Shown: in pieces, positions 11,990 through 23,060 of the stretch
How positions within the stretch are numbered: the stretch's first letter is position 1
Layout of the letters: every line of letters begins with the position of its first letter
Assembly (NCBI RefSeq): GCF_963678635.1
Contig: NC_087064.1
Coordinates: 62,001 to 126,000 of the forward strand
Source: Symsagittifera roscoffensis
Lineage: Eukaryota; Xenacoelomorpha; Acoela; Convolutidae
Direction of reading: 5' to 3'
DNA: 64,000 nucleotides
Position numbers and translations under genes: made by a program
The notes under the pieces: generated by a model
The model's input: only the letters and a program-made list of their open reading frames with translations
The model's database searches: none
Told to the model about the DNA's origin: nothing

Positions 11990-13430
11990 AAAAAGCTAAA
12001 TGAGGTGACCAAGAGGAATAAAGTCTACTCTTTAAAAAAATGTGCGCCGACCGCATCTAAAGCTGCTTGTGATTTGGCCTCATTCATATCGAAGTCAAAC
12101 GACTGCGAACCCATGACAGATGACATTAAAAACGCCTTGCTCCAATCAAGAAGGATCAAGAGAAGAACAAGTAGAAGCACGAATACCAAAGACTCACAGC
12201 TGTAAGCTACTAGTCGAGTCATATGGGTTGAATGATGCTGCGCACGAATGGTATGAAACGCTGACAACTAGACTTTATACGCAGCAGTTTTTCGATTGTA
12301 TGACGCAACAGTGTTTTTTCTTTTCGACGGTGGAAAATGAACACTGCGATGGATTGCTCATCGTACAAGTGGATGGTTTTTCCTTTAGCGTGACAACAGA
12401 ATTTGAGAATCGTGTTCAAAGAGTACTAGACGGACTAAAACTGGGAATAATCAAGTGTGAGAACTTCGATTTTCTGGGACTTAGCGTGGCGACGTACAGT
12501 GACTCTTAGGAGTGAAGCCTGTATTGCTAGACGTAATGACGATACAGGGATTCGGAAACATGCCTGCAGCTGATAGCGAGATGGCAATTTGAGACAGTAT
12601 GGTGGCAAGGGCGAGAACACTCATCAGAATGTTACAATGGATGACGATTTTGTTTCGGCCAGATTTATCCAAACGACTACACGATGTATTAAACCTTCTG
12701 CACATAAGGTTAACGTGGAGGTTCATAAGAGCATCGACCATTGTGGTGAGATTGTATAAAAAGCGGCCAATCCAATCAAATAAATTCAGAAAATTGACAG
12801 TAGTATTGCAGATGGAACTCTACCGAGATCCGAGCCAATAAGATCGATCAACAATGGGTCAAGTTGGAGTGAAACGAGACAAGATTGAAAATTGGACGAC
12901 AGTTCACTGGCACTCAAGGACAATCGGCAGGCTACCCAACAATATCTTCAAAACAGAAGCATATGCGGCACGACTCACGAGTAAAGATTGCATCTACCGG
13001 AAAAGGATTGTGGTGGACGTCTGCTTACGGCACAGGTTTGAGAGGTTCATTCTTAACTGATAGCAAGCAAGTCCGTGAAAGTCACTGTAGACGCTCCGAA
13101 ATTCAACAAAGACGTCAAATTGTCTAGGAGAGATATTGCTATGGTGCGACCGCTCATTCAGTTTGAAGGAAGTAAGTTCCACATAGATTGATCTGACGTC
13201 GGATTACTCGATAAGAGCAGTCTCTATGTATGCGCTAGTGGCATATTTGGACAAAAAACTTGACGAAAACTATGGCTATGGGGAGTTGTCACTAAACGAG
13301 CAGGAACAATGGTTTTCCGACCAATCAGAGACAGATACATTGTGAGTACGAGCAGAGGGGGAAGAAACAAAGAAAGAAAGCATTGCCTATCTGAAGCCCA
13401 ATACATACCTATCTGAAACTTTTTAACAAA
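11990..13430 (+). pseudogene. Ty1/copia-type pol remnant, copy A
   Basis: Frameshifted fragments read as copia-class reverse transcriptase. The first is an N-terminal palm segment with DDIKNALLQS (the usual D-x-K-x-A-F-L motif) at about 12110-12150. The thumb-side hallmark YGLNDAAHEWYETL follows at 12222-12263, then LIVQVDGFSFS at about 12358-12390. In the last motif the second catalytic Asp of the VDD box reads Gly. Downstream, a RPDLSKRL-type segment (about 12657) and TDSKQ (about 13057) fit the region leading into RNase H. Several frames must be joined and stops are frequent, so the element is dead. No LTRs were found. The 3' part, from 12213, is duplicated at 14730. Confidence 0.75.
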
Positions 13431-14340
13431 CTACAAACCAGTATTCTGAAAAATTCAAAGTTGATAAATTAAGACAAAATAGCAAAAAAAAAGGTCAAAC
13501 CCGGCGAATATGTAATACTTATTATATGTGCAAACTTCTTATATGAAAGTCATTTAGTCTGTCATGGTGATTTTGTGTGCAGGAAGTCACACCACATAAT
13601 TATCTGAAATTAGAAACAGATAAGATACCGTTCCGCAAAGACACCAATTCAGAACCAATTTGTTTTAACCAGCGGAGAAGACTTCAACAAAAACATCAAC
13701 GAATTCAAAGGACTTTTCAAGCTAATTGACTGCAAAGTTTATTTTCCTTTGCTCTTTAACCTAATTTTATATAATGTTGTGCATGATTCCTGGCAAGTTC
13801 AGGAGTCTACAAATAACAAACCTTTACACTTCTGAAAAAAAAAACATTTTCGGTTTACGGAAAACCTTTTTTCTACAGTTTTCGGTATGATGATCTGGTC
13901 TTTTTTTTTTGGTTTTCTGATCTGGTCAGTACGTTTTCGGATTGCTGATACATCCGTTTACTTGAAAATCGAGCATATTTCTGAAAAATAATATTACGAT
14001 TTTCAATTATTATGGAATTATCTGTGATCGGACACATGTGCTACTTGCATATCAACTAGCTATGATGTTTTTACCGTGGTATTATTGAAAGCTCTTTACT
14101 GTAGCGTCGTCAAATCATTTGAAAATTTTTTTGCTAGGCACTGCATTTGAGTTCTGTAAAATCGAAATACACAGTTTTTTCTCTCCAACTAAAAGCTGTT
14201 CAAAAAGTCAAACAAGGTGACTTCTATTATCTAAATTTTCTAGATTTTTGTTTCTGTTGCTGGAATTTTTTTTTTCATGCAAATTTTGATCAAATTATTC
14301 ACGTGGTCAAATTATCAAATTATACATGTATCTGAGCGTA
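13431..14340. other. AT-rich spacer between copia remnant and exon copy (unit A)
   Basis: No gene is seen. The segment corresponds to 15960-17070 in unit B except for a stretch of about 245 bp (16462-16706) present only in unit B. It probably includes the intron or 5' flank of the SAXO-like gene. Confidence 0.6.
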
Positions 14341-14729
14341 GAAAGAGGGTGCCAAGTTTGAGTTGCTGGGGGAAAATATCTATCACTTGGGTGTTTCTTA
14401 ACTTAATTGGAAACCTGTCGATCAGCTCGGCCCAGATGAATCGTCTAACAACTAGTCATTAGCATTTTGGTGCCAAGAGAGCAGAGTTAGTTCCACCTTT
14501 ATTATCAGGCACAATAACTTAGGTCCAGGGTCTGGAAGAGTTCCGATAATGAGTCAGTCTCAAAGGGACTACCAGCCAAAGTTTTCAGAACAGGTGAAAC
14601 CCGTTAGAGTTCACGATAATCTGGGCTTCAACAATGCAAAAACGAGGAGTGCTTCCTCAAATCAGTGTGACTATCAACCCAAATTAGCAGATCGAGTTGC
14701 TTCGATAACAATATGGGACAATATAGTCG
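14341..14729 (+). pseudogene. Broken 5' copy of the SAXO-like exon, fused to copia RT
   Basis: This matches the start of the intact exon at 17172. It carries an early in-frame stop (MNRLTTSH then TAG, where the intact copy reads MNRLTTSQQ), a 2-base deletion near 14495, and a truncation after the second Mn-like repeat. From ATG at 14549 an open frame of 100 codons runs through two DYQPK/DNLGF repeats and directly into the copia motif YRLNDAAHEWYETL, making an accidental chimeric ORF (14549-14851). It is most likely non-functional. Confidence 0.85.
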
Positions 14730-15960
14730 CGTCATATAGATTGAATGATGCTGCGCACGAATGGTATGAAACGCTGACAACTAGACTTTATACGCAGCAG
14801 TTTTTCGATTGTATGACGCAAGTGTTTTTTCTTTTCGACGGTGGAAAATGAACACTGCGATGGATTGCTCATCGTACAAGTGGATGGTTTTTCCTTTAGC
14901 GTGACAACAGAATTTGAGAATCGTGTTCAAAGAGCACTAGACGGACTAAAACTGGGAATAATCAAGTGTGAGAACTTCGATTTTCTGGGACTTAGCGTGG
15001 CGACGTACAGTGACTCTTAGGAGTGAAGCCTGTATTGCTAGACGTAATGACGATACAGGTATTCGGAAACATGCCTGCAGCAAATAGCGAGATGGCGATT
15101 GGAGACAGTATGGTGGCAAGGGCGAGATCACTCATCAGAATGTTACAACGGATGACGATTTTGTTTCGGCCAGATTTATCCAAACGACTAAATGATGTAT
15201 TAAACCTTCTGCACATGAGATTAACGTGGAGGTTCATAAGAGCATCGACCATTGTGGTGAGATTGTATAAAAAGCGGCCAATCCAATCAAATAAATTCAG
15301 AAAATTGACAGTAGTATTGCAGATGGAACTCTACCGAGATCCGAGCCAATAAGATCGATCAACAATGGGCCAAGTAGAAGTGAAACGAGAACAAGATTGA
15401 GAATTTGACTACAGTTCACTGGTACTCAACGACAATCGGCAGGCTACCCAACAAATCTTCAAAACAGAAGCATATGCGGCACGACTCACGAGTAAAAATT
15501 GCATCTACCGGAAAAGGATTGGGGTGGACGTCTGCTTACGGCACAGGTTTGAGAGGTTCATTCTTAACTGATAGCAAGCAAGTCCGTGAAAGACACTGTA
15601 GACGCTCCGAAATTCAACGAAGACGTCAAAATGTCTAGGAGAGACATTGCTATGGTGGGACCGCTCATTCAGTTTGAAGGAAGTAAGTTCCATTTAGATT
15701 GATCTGACATCGGCTTACTCGATAAGAGCAGTCTTTATGTATGCGCTAGTGGCATATTTGGACAAAAACTTGACGAAAACTATGGCTATGGGGAGTTGTC
15801 ACTAAACGAGTAGGAACAGTGGTCTTCCGACCAATCAGAGACAGATACATTGTGAGTACGAGCAGAGGCGGAAGAAACAAAGAAAGAAGGCATTGCCTAT
15901 CTGAAACCCAATACATACCTATCTGAAACTTTTTAACAAACTACAAACCAGTATTCTGAA
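14730..15960 (+). pseudogene. Ty1/copia-type pol remnant, copy B
   Basis: This is a duplicate of 12213-13430 lacking the N-terminal RT part. It carries the same lesions as copy A (VDG instead of VDD, stops after the GLSVATYSDS segment) plus one small private deletion near 14822, so the element was already dead before it was duplicated. Segments resembling RPDLSKRL and TDSKQ are again present. Confidence 0.75.
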
Positions 15961-17171
15961 ATATTCAAAGTTGATAGATAAAGACAAAATAGCACAAAGA
16001 AGGTCACACCCGGCGAATATGTAATACTTATTATATGTGCAAACTTCTGATATGAAAGTCATTTAGACTGTCATGGTGATTTTGTGTGCAGGAAGTCACA
16101 TCACATAATTATCTGAAAATAGAAACAGATAAGATACCGTTCCGCAAAGACACCAATTCAGAACCAAATTGTTTTAACCAGCAGGGAAGACTTCAACAAA
16201 ACATCAACGAATTCAAAGGACTTTTCAAGCTAATTGACTGCAAAATTTAATTTCCTTTGCTCTTTAACCTAATTTAATATAATGTTGTGCATGATTCCTG
16301 GCCAGTTCAGGGGTGCACAAATAACAAACGTTTTTACTTCTGAAAAAACATTTTCGGTTTACGGAAAACCTTTTTTCTACAGTTTTCGGTATGGTGATCT
16401 GGTCATTTTTTTTTTTTGGTTTACTGATCTGGTCGGTACGTTTTTGGATTGCTGATACATCCAGTTACTGACATACCACCCTTTTAATTTTGGAGGAGTC
16501 ATAAACACAAAAGTTAAAATGGAAGGAGTGATTTAGTCATTCTTTTACGCATTAGCGGTAAAGTTCGTTTGAAAATGAAGACTTAAAATTGCCAGGTAAA
16601 GGCAAATAAGAGAAAAAACTGAGCGGATCGATTCTTGTTCTCTGCTGATTGGCTAACAGAGATATTGGTTGTTTGTTTTAAACTAGTTTTCTCTTTTCTC
16701 CCCAGTCTTTTGAAAATTGAGCATAGATCTCAAAAATAATATCACGATTTCCAATAATTATGGAGTTATCTGTGATCGGACACATGTGCTACTTGCATAT
16801 CATCCAGCTATGATGTTTTTACCGTGGTATTATTGAAAGCTCTTTACTGTAGCGTCGTCAAATCGTTCGAATATTTTTTTGCTAGGCACTGCATTTGATT
16901 TCAAAATTGAAATACACACAGTTTTTCTCCAGCAAAAAGCTGTTCAAAAAGTCAAACAAGGTGACTTCTAATATATAAATTTGGTTGAAATTTTTGTTTC
17001 TGTTGCTGGATTTTTTTTTCATGCAAATTGTGATCATATTATTCACGTGGTCAAGTTATACATGTATCTGAGCGTAGAAAGAGGGTGCCAAGTTTGAGTT
17101 ACTGGGGGAAAATATCTATCACTTGGGTGTTTCTTAACTTAATTGGAAACCTGTCGATCAGCTCGGCCCAG
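15961..17171. other. Spacer / probable intron or 5' flank of SAXO-like gene
   Basis: The segment is AT-rich and non-coding. A candidate acceptor (CTTAATTGGAAACCTGTCGATCAG, ending about 17161) lies just before the first ATG of the exon at 17172, so the coding exon may be preceded by an untranslated exon not recognised here. Confidence 0.45.
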
Positions 17172-18344
17172 ATGAATCGTCTAACAACTAGTCAACAACA
17201 TTTTGGTGCCAAGAGAGCAGAGTCGGTTCCACCTGTCATTATCAGGCACAATAACTTAGGTCCAGGGTCCGGAAGAGTTCCGATAATGAGTCAGTCTCAA
17301 AGGGACTACCAGCCAAAGTTTTCAGAACAGGTGAAACCCGTTAGAGTTCACGATAATCTGGGCTTCAGCAATGCAAAAATGAGGAGTGCCTCCTCAAATC
17401 AGTGTGACTATCAACCTAAATTAGCAGATCGAGTTGCTTCGATAAAAGTACAGGACAATATAGGTTTCAGTTCGGCTAAAATGCAAGGTACTATTACAAG
17501 TCAACGGAGTTTCGCTCCAAAGTTGTTCAATGTTGTGAACCCGATAGTTACGAGAGACAACTTAAGTACAGGTTCTGGGTGGATGTTTCAATTGAGTGTG
17601 GCTCAAAGCGACTATCAGCCAAAAATAGCCGATGCAGTCAGACCCGTTAAAGTAACCGAAAATCTGGGCTCCAGCGTAGACAAAATGCAAAACACTACTT
17701 CAATTAGTTCCGACTATCGGTCATCACTAGTTTCTGGCGCAGCTTTTGTGAAACAGCAGGATAGTTTGGGTGTAAGTTCCCCAAAAACTGACCGTGAGAT
17801 CACTAACCGAGAAGAGCGTTTGCCTAAAGTGTTTGTAACTGTTGATCAGAAAGATAAATTGAGCAGAGGAGGCGAAAGTGTGTCAGAGCTGAGTCAGAGT
17901 CAAATTCAGTCCTCGCCATGGTTAGTCGACAAGGCTGCATCTGATCACTTTGACCAGAGCGTGAATGACTTGAATAGCAAAAAATCTGCCTTCTGTGGAC
18001 AAGAATCAGAGGGCGAAAAGTGTTCAAGGAGCGGAGGTGATTACTACACGAAAGCCATCAAGTGGCCCACTCCTGTGCGATACAGAGATAATTTGGGCTT
18101 CTCTGGCAAAATGGATTTCAGCTCCCCCACTAACAACAGCTACTATCGAAGCCCAGTGGCGACCCGCGCGACGCCTGCAAAATACTCGGACAACCTGGGA
18201 TTCTCCGGACCCTCCCAGTCGATGTACTCGACCAACCAGCAATACTTTGGTGAAAAAATTGAGCTCTCTGGAGACGTGAAATGGAGGAGTCATTCAAGGG
18301 ATGCGGTCAAAAAAGTCCAGATGCGATGCCCATCTGCAGGCTAG
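17172..18344 (+). CDS. SAXO-like (Mn-repeat) axonemal microtubule-binding protein, single large exon
   Basis: The frame runs from the ATG at 17172 to TAG at 18342-18344, 390 codons; it is also open upstream to 17085. The protein is made of about nine degenerate repeats of 35-45 residues. Each has a DYQPK-like block followed by V-x-P-V-K-V-x-DNLGFS-x-KM. The clearest repeats are residues 40-110 and the C-terminal pair (PVRYRDNLGFSGK and PAKYSDNLGFSG). Alternating aromatic-Y/K and DNL-type blocks are the signature of Mn modules in stabilisers of axonemal microtubules (SAXO/FAM154, MAP6-related), which coat ciliary doublets. Central repeats are eroded and replaced by Ser/Asp-rich sequence (about residues 190-310). 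There is no signal peptide or membrane segment. Family assignment rests on repeat pattern alone. A truncated duplicate lies at 14341. Confidence 0.6.
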   Translation: MNRLTTSQQHFGAKRAESVPPVIIRHNNLGPGSGRVPIMSQSQRDYQPKFSEQVKPVRVHDNLGFSNAKMRSASSNQCDYQPKLADRVASIKVQDNIGFSSAKMQGTITSQRSFAPKLFNVVNPIVTRDNLSTGSGWMFQLSVAQSDYQPKIADAVRPVKVTENLGSSVDKMQNTTSISSDYRSSLVSGAAFVKQQDSLGVSSPKTDREITNREERLPKVFVTVDQKDKLSRGGESVSELSQSQIQSSPWLVDKAASDHFDQSVNDLNSKKSAFCGQESEGEKCSRSGGDYYTKAIKWPTPVRYRDNLGFSGKMDFSSPTNNSYYRSPVATRATPAKYSDNLGFSGPSQSMYSTNQQYFGEKIELSGDVKWRSHSRDAVKKVQMRCPSAG

Positions 18345-18603
18345 CTCCTACGAGTTAATGAAACAAGGCTAATATCAATCCCCATGTAGCAGTTTTTGTA
18401 TTTACGCACCCCTTAGCAATTGAATCTAAGTTAAAATCAGATGAGGGGTCAGAAGACTTCATGTTAATGATAACTATGAAGTGTTTCAAGTAAACTGTTA
18501 TTTTATAAAAGATTGTCATTTTTTACCGTTGATCTGTTTGGCTTCAAGTTTGGAGAGAATCCGCAAAACTGACCAAAATTTGATTTCAAAAAACCTGCAT
18601 TGG
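18345..18603. other. 3' flank of SAXO-like gene
   Basis: This is probable 3' UTR and spacer. No canonical AATAAA is seen; TTTTATAAAAGATT near 18500 is the nearest A-rich element. Confidence 0.4.
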
Positions 18604-20239
18604 TAAGATTAGCGTGCTAAAAACACCCGCATTTTTTCAACTGTTCCACATTTTTGAGCTACAGACATTTTAAAATATTTGTTCATATGTTGATGAAAAC
18701 AACAAAATTCTTTTTTTTTTCATTGGAAGAAAAACGGATTATTTGTTCATTCGCAATTTATCAAAGCCCAACTGAAGTCTGGAGGAGGTGTATGAGAGAC
18801 GCCGCGACATGTCATTGTACGGCGCGTGTTCTAAAGTGGTTAAATTTAACGACCTAATTATAAGTCGGCCAAAGCCCTATACCCTGGCCAATCCATAGTC
18901 CCGATTTTAACATCCTTGATTTTTGACTATGGGCTTTTTTCATTATTTTGAGGATCGTAAAACTTCACTTAGTGATTAAGTTGTGATCAGTTACTTAATG
19001 TTTTTGAAGCAGGTGGACCAAGTCAATGAATAGTGTCATCCATTTCGATGCAGTCAAGCAGCCAGTAGCTAGCTAAGAGAGTAGCTGAGATGAAACCAAG
19101 ATCATCCAAGTTAAAAAAGACGTTTTGCAAGTGATACTCTCACCTGATTAAGAGTAATGAAAGTAGTGAAGACTCTTATATGGTCTTACTGACTTTTTGT
19201 TCTGTTTGTTTTTTTTCAGGAAAAGTCTTAAAAGTCTCTTATAATTACAGATAAACATTCATACAAATTGATGCATTCATGAATGCACTTAGACATAAAT
19301 TCTCTTTTTGAGTTCAATTGACAACTATCTGCTGAAAGTATCGTAAATAGCACTCTCCAAATACGAACGTGGAAATGGCGCAAAAAACATGAACGATTTC
19401 TAGTTTCGAAAATGGAATTTAATTTTTAGATTTCCAGCGGAATAAAAACTTTACATGTTGATCCAGTTTTCTCAACTTCGGTTATTCTTATCAAAAAAGC
19501 GCCAATCATAAATCATTCTAGAAAGTCACAAAGTTTAAAGAGCATCTATTTTTTAGTGAAACTCGAAAACTGAGATTTTTCAACAAGTTCAGTGTTTTTA
19601 TGATTACTTTTTTCGATTGGCTATGTTTTCAAATTTCATTAAGGAACGAAAGTCAGGCAAGCGAAAATTTTAAATTGAAGCCAACGAAAGGCTTCTTTTT
19701 CTTTTCGACTAATTTTTCTAGCGCGAAAAATCAAATTTACTTTTTACACTTGTGAAGCAATGTGTTATAGTATGAACTTTCTTTTTTTTCGAACCTAAGT
19801 CGCAATTACTTGCTGCGTTGAAAATGCTGCATCGAACTGGCAGTAAGATATTTTGATATTTTGTTGCACCTTTGATATTTAGTGGCACCTTTACAGCTTA
19901 TTGATAACATGTGCTTTGATACTCGAATAGTTATAAGTTTACCAAAGTAATGCTTTTTCAATTCATCAATTGAACCGATGAAAGTTTTTGTTTCGAACAA
20001 CATATCAATAATGAAATATAGATTTCAGAAATTTTCTAACTCTCGTAATTTTTTGAAACGCACACATTACGAGGCCAAACTGTGCACAGGATAGGCGCTC
20101 AATTTTGTGTCTGTGTAGTCCTGGATTCCAGAGACAAGTCTTAAAATATGTTCCAAAAGGTAAGTGGTTTCCACTAACAAAATTTCAGTGGATTCCGCGT
20201 ACAAATACCTGTAACGTAAATTTTGTCGGCATATTTGTT

Positions 20240-20415
20240 TTGTTGCAGATTCCGCAACAAGCAACTATAGCTAGTTGTTCTATATTCCGCAACTTTAATT
20301 GGATTCCGCAAAATAAAAATGGAATCCGCAGCTGTAAATGGAATCCGCAAAATTTGTAAGCGGAATCCGCAAATGTAAGCGGATTCCGCAAATTGTAAGT
20401 GGATTCCGCAATTTT
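20240..20415. repeat. ATTCCGCAA microrepeat cluster (copy 1)
   Basis: The motif GGATTCCGCAA / GGAATCCGCAAA recurs about eight times at 17-22-bp spacing, with AT-rich linkers such as TGTAAG and TAAATG. Further single copies occur at 20190 and 20625. The same cluster is at 51175-51350 in the second duplication copy. Confidence 0.85.
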
Positions 20416-20811
20416 TTTTTACTGAACTTGCTTATGATTAAATAAAATCTAGAGCTGGAACGATTTTCTAAATCAACGCGCAATTCGCCTATTTTTGGAG
20501 CAATTTTGAGCGGTAAAATGTTTTAGGAATTTGTCTGTGAAATCCAAAACAGCAGAGAAGATCAAAGAAAAGTAGCAATGTTGCGGATTCGGCGCCAAAT
20601 CTGATTTTGGCTTTGTGCGGATTCCGCTTACAAGGCAGAGAAGACACAGTTTGGCCTCGTAATGCATTTTATACATGTTTTGGCTGCATGATGTGCAATT
20701 ATCTAGATGCAAAACTGTATTTGATGCTAGTTTTGCTGCATCGAAATGGCAATTTATTAGAAGATGCAGCTGCGTAATTGGTTGCTTGTTTTTAGGGATT
20801 TTAAGCGTCCG

Positions 20812-20885
20812 TGGATGAATGGTTAGCGTGTGAAACTAAAATTTGCTAGGTCGCAGATTTTTGCTAATTCGAGTCTTTGCTAGGC
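20812..20885 (+). mobile_element. tRNA-like SINE head (copy 1)
   Basis: This is an A-box-like GTGGATGAATGGTTAGCGTG followed by a B-box-like AATTCGAGTCT about 40 nt later, with the same AAGCGT lead-in as the element at 11703. The anticodon arm is no longer paired. It is interpreted as a tRNA-derived SINE relic. Confidence 0.4.
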
Positions 20886-21193
20886 CTCGATTTTGTTTTG
20901 CGAATTGGAGGCTTTTTTCTGTTTTTTTTATGTCACTTGATAGAGCTGCTTTTTGGTCGTGTTCTCTCAAGTGTTTGCAAATCGCCTCTGTAATATTTTT
21001 TTTCTTAAACGCTCAACAAACACGAGGTTTAAGCAAGTGAGCGTTTGAAGCAAGTAAAAATGATAACTAACAGAAAGTATTTTTCACTAATTTCCATTCG
21101 ATAATGCTACCAAGCAGTTTTTTATACTTAAGATCAATTATTTTTACCCGAAGAACGTTTTTTAAAATTTGAGGTCAATAAACTGCAATGGCA

Positions 21194-22106
21194 AAGTAGC
21201 GTGCTAAAAACACCCGCATAAACACCCGCATTTTTTCAACTGTTTCTCATTTTTGAGCTACAGACATTTTAAAATATTTGTTCATACGTTGAAGAAAACA
21301 ACAAAATTGTTTTTTTTTCATTGGAAGAAGAAAAACGGAATGTTTGTTCATTTGCAATTTATCAAAGCCCACCTGAAAACCGGAGGAGGTGTATGAGAGA
21401 CGCCGCGACATGTCACTGTACGGCGCGTTTTCTAAAGTGGTTAAATTTAACGACCTAATTATAAGTAGGCCGAAGCCCTATACCCTGGCCAATCCATAGT
21501 CCCGATTTTAACATCCTTAATTTTTGACTATGCGCTTTTTTCATTATTTTGAGGATCGTAAAACTTCACTTAGTGAATAAGTTATGATCAGTTAATTAAT
21601 GTTTTTGAAGCAGGTGGACTAAGTCATCGACTAGTGTCATCCATTTCGATGCAGCCAAGCAGCCAATATCTAGCTAAAAAAGTAGCTGAGATGAACCAAG
21701 ATCATCCAAGTGAAAAAAGAAGTTTTGCAAGTGATACTCTCACCTGATTAAGAGTAATGAAAGTAGTGAAGACTCTTATATAGGTCTTACTGACTTTTTG
21801 TTCTGTTTCTTTTTTTCAGGAAAAGTCTTAAAAGTCTCTAATAACTACAGATAAGCATTCGTACAAATTGATGCATTCATGAATGCACTTAGACATAATT
21901 CACTTTTTGAGTTCAATTAAAATTTATCTGCAGAAAGTGACGTAAATAGCACTCTCCAAATACGAACGTGGAAATGGCGCAAAAAACATGAACGATTTCT
22001 AGTTTCGAAAATGGAATTTAATTTTTAGATTTCCAGCAGAATAAAAACTTTACATGTTGATCCAGTTTTCTCAACTTCGGTTTTTGTTATCGAAAAAGCG
22101 CCAATC
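21194..22106. repeat. Host tandem duplication, copy 2, left part
   Basis: This matches 18604-19506. It ends at ...GCGCCAATC where the 5' LTR begins. A short internal repeat (ACACCCGCATAAACACCCGCAT) distinguishes it from copy 1. Confidence 0.9.
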
Positions 22107-23002
22107 TGTGCCAGTCGGTCATATCTGGAAGTTTGACCTTGAGGGACACGAAAATACGTGATTTAGGAGTGAAGTTTTAATTTTCAAAATTTCGAATGGA
22201 GCCTGTCATGCTCAGTTTTCTCGAACCAACTGAAAACACAAAGTGAAAAATCAGAACGACCGAATTTACAATTGCGGGAAAATACTTAAGAAAACAGCAG
22301 GAAATTGCTATTCGCAATTTCCAGATACAAAATAAGACACGAGTAGAGCAGTCTTATCCTGAAATAGGAGGAGAGATAATCGCGAGAAAAGTGTACAACT
22401 ATTCGAACCGAACCAGAGTGAACCTTCAACGGAAAGGTGGACAGCTTGAGTGTCCCAATGGTTCAGACAAAAACTCCAATACTAGAATCAAAACTTATTT
22501 CTGTTATCAAAACTGATTAGTATTGAACTTATCTAGTTATATCATCTAATTCTCGAGTTGCTTATCAATTTAATTACTCCTTGTACTCGAGTGCATCAAC
22601 ATGTGAGTCCCTAATTTAATTTTCTCGAGTGTGTTTTATGATTGTTATGTTGAGATAAGGCGAGTTTTAGGCTGATCCATCTGAAATGGATCAAAGTTCC
22701 ACTGTCCAATAAAAAGTAAGTTAACGGATTGTTCCGACCCTGTTTTCAACGGCGTTCGTGTATTTTGGGTATTTTGAGACCTAAGTATGGGGACGTTCTT
22801 ATTTTCTAGAGTGGGGGGATATTTTGGTAGTAGCCTTTAAGCTGTAACGGGTTCTAGTCTCATGTCGCAAGCGAACCGAATTGGCTCCGACCGTACTTGA
22901 GGTAGAAAAACACAAGAGATAGTGTCCCTGACTCTTGAGCCAATGGTTATAGGGCCTATTTCCCTTAAGCCTCATATGTGACCGAAGTAGGCGACTGTTA
23001 CA
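22107..23002 (+). repeat. 5' LTR
   Basis: The LTR begins TGTGCCAGTCGG and ends GACTGTTACA. It matches 49534-50429 throughout. A poly(A)-signal-like AATAAA is at 22708-22713, just after a perfect short hairpin GATCCATCTGAAATGGATC. The exact first base is uncertain by one or two: other copies of this end read AAGTGCC, not TGTGCC. Confidence 0.93.
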
Positions 23003-23012
23003 TAGTGTTTTT

Positions 23013-23060
23013 ATGGCGCTCCTGGGTGTATGGCGCTCCTGGTTTTTATGGCGCTCCTCC
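23013..23060 (+). promoter_or_regulatory. Triplicated primer-binding-site-like motif
   Basis: Eleven bases after the LTR, ATGGCGCTCCT occurs three times, at 23013, 23030 and 23048 (spacing 17-18 bp). Primer-binding sites begin TGG, complementary to a tRNA CCA end, and sit just downstream of the 5' LTR, so TGGCGCTCCTGG is the natural candidate. I cannot name the tRNA. Confidence 0.5.

Larger units (their letters stand above)
12213..14729. repeat. Tandem duplication, unit A (copia remnant + SAXO-like exon fragment)
   Basis: From GTCGAGTCATATGGG onward this unit matches 14730-17457 nearly base for base: copia RT, AT-rich spacer, and the start of the SAXO-like exon. Unit A ends inside the exon at ...GACAATATAG and runs straight into the RT start of unit B. 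The join shares only a few bases (TAG), which suggests non-homologous tandem duplication. Substitutions and small indels show it is not very recent. Confidence 0.9.
14730..17457. repeat. Tandem duplication, unit B
   Basis: This is the second copy of the unit at 12213-14729. It carries the copia RT remnant, the spacer and the start of the SAXO-like exon, but here the exon continues intact past 17457. An extra 245 bp or so at 16462-16706 is absent from unit A. It contains no recognisable terminal repeats, so a deletion in A is as likely as an insertion in B. Confidence 0.9.
18604..21193. repeat. Host tandem duplication, copy 1 (contains empty retroelement target)
   Basis: This segment, starting at TAGCGTGCTAAAAACACCCGC, is repeated from 21194 with the same order of landmarks: the GTATGAGAGACGCCGCGACATGTCA block, CCATAGTCCCGATTTTAACATC, TTTCCAGCGGAATAAAAAC, the ATTCCGCAA microrepeats and the tRNA-like head. 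At 19500-19515 it reads GCGCCAATCATAAATC uninterrupted, which is the pre-insertion state of the site occupied by the giant LTR element in copy 2. No protein-coding gene is visible; short frames are not shared between the copies in a conserved way. Confidence 0.9.

Noticed and set aside
19806-20712. Several 60-85-codon frames in the host duplication
   Set aside because: They are not preserved as matching frames in copy 2 and overlap the ATTCCGCAA microrepeats.
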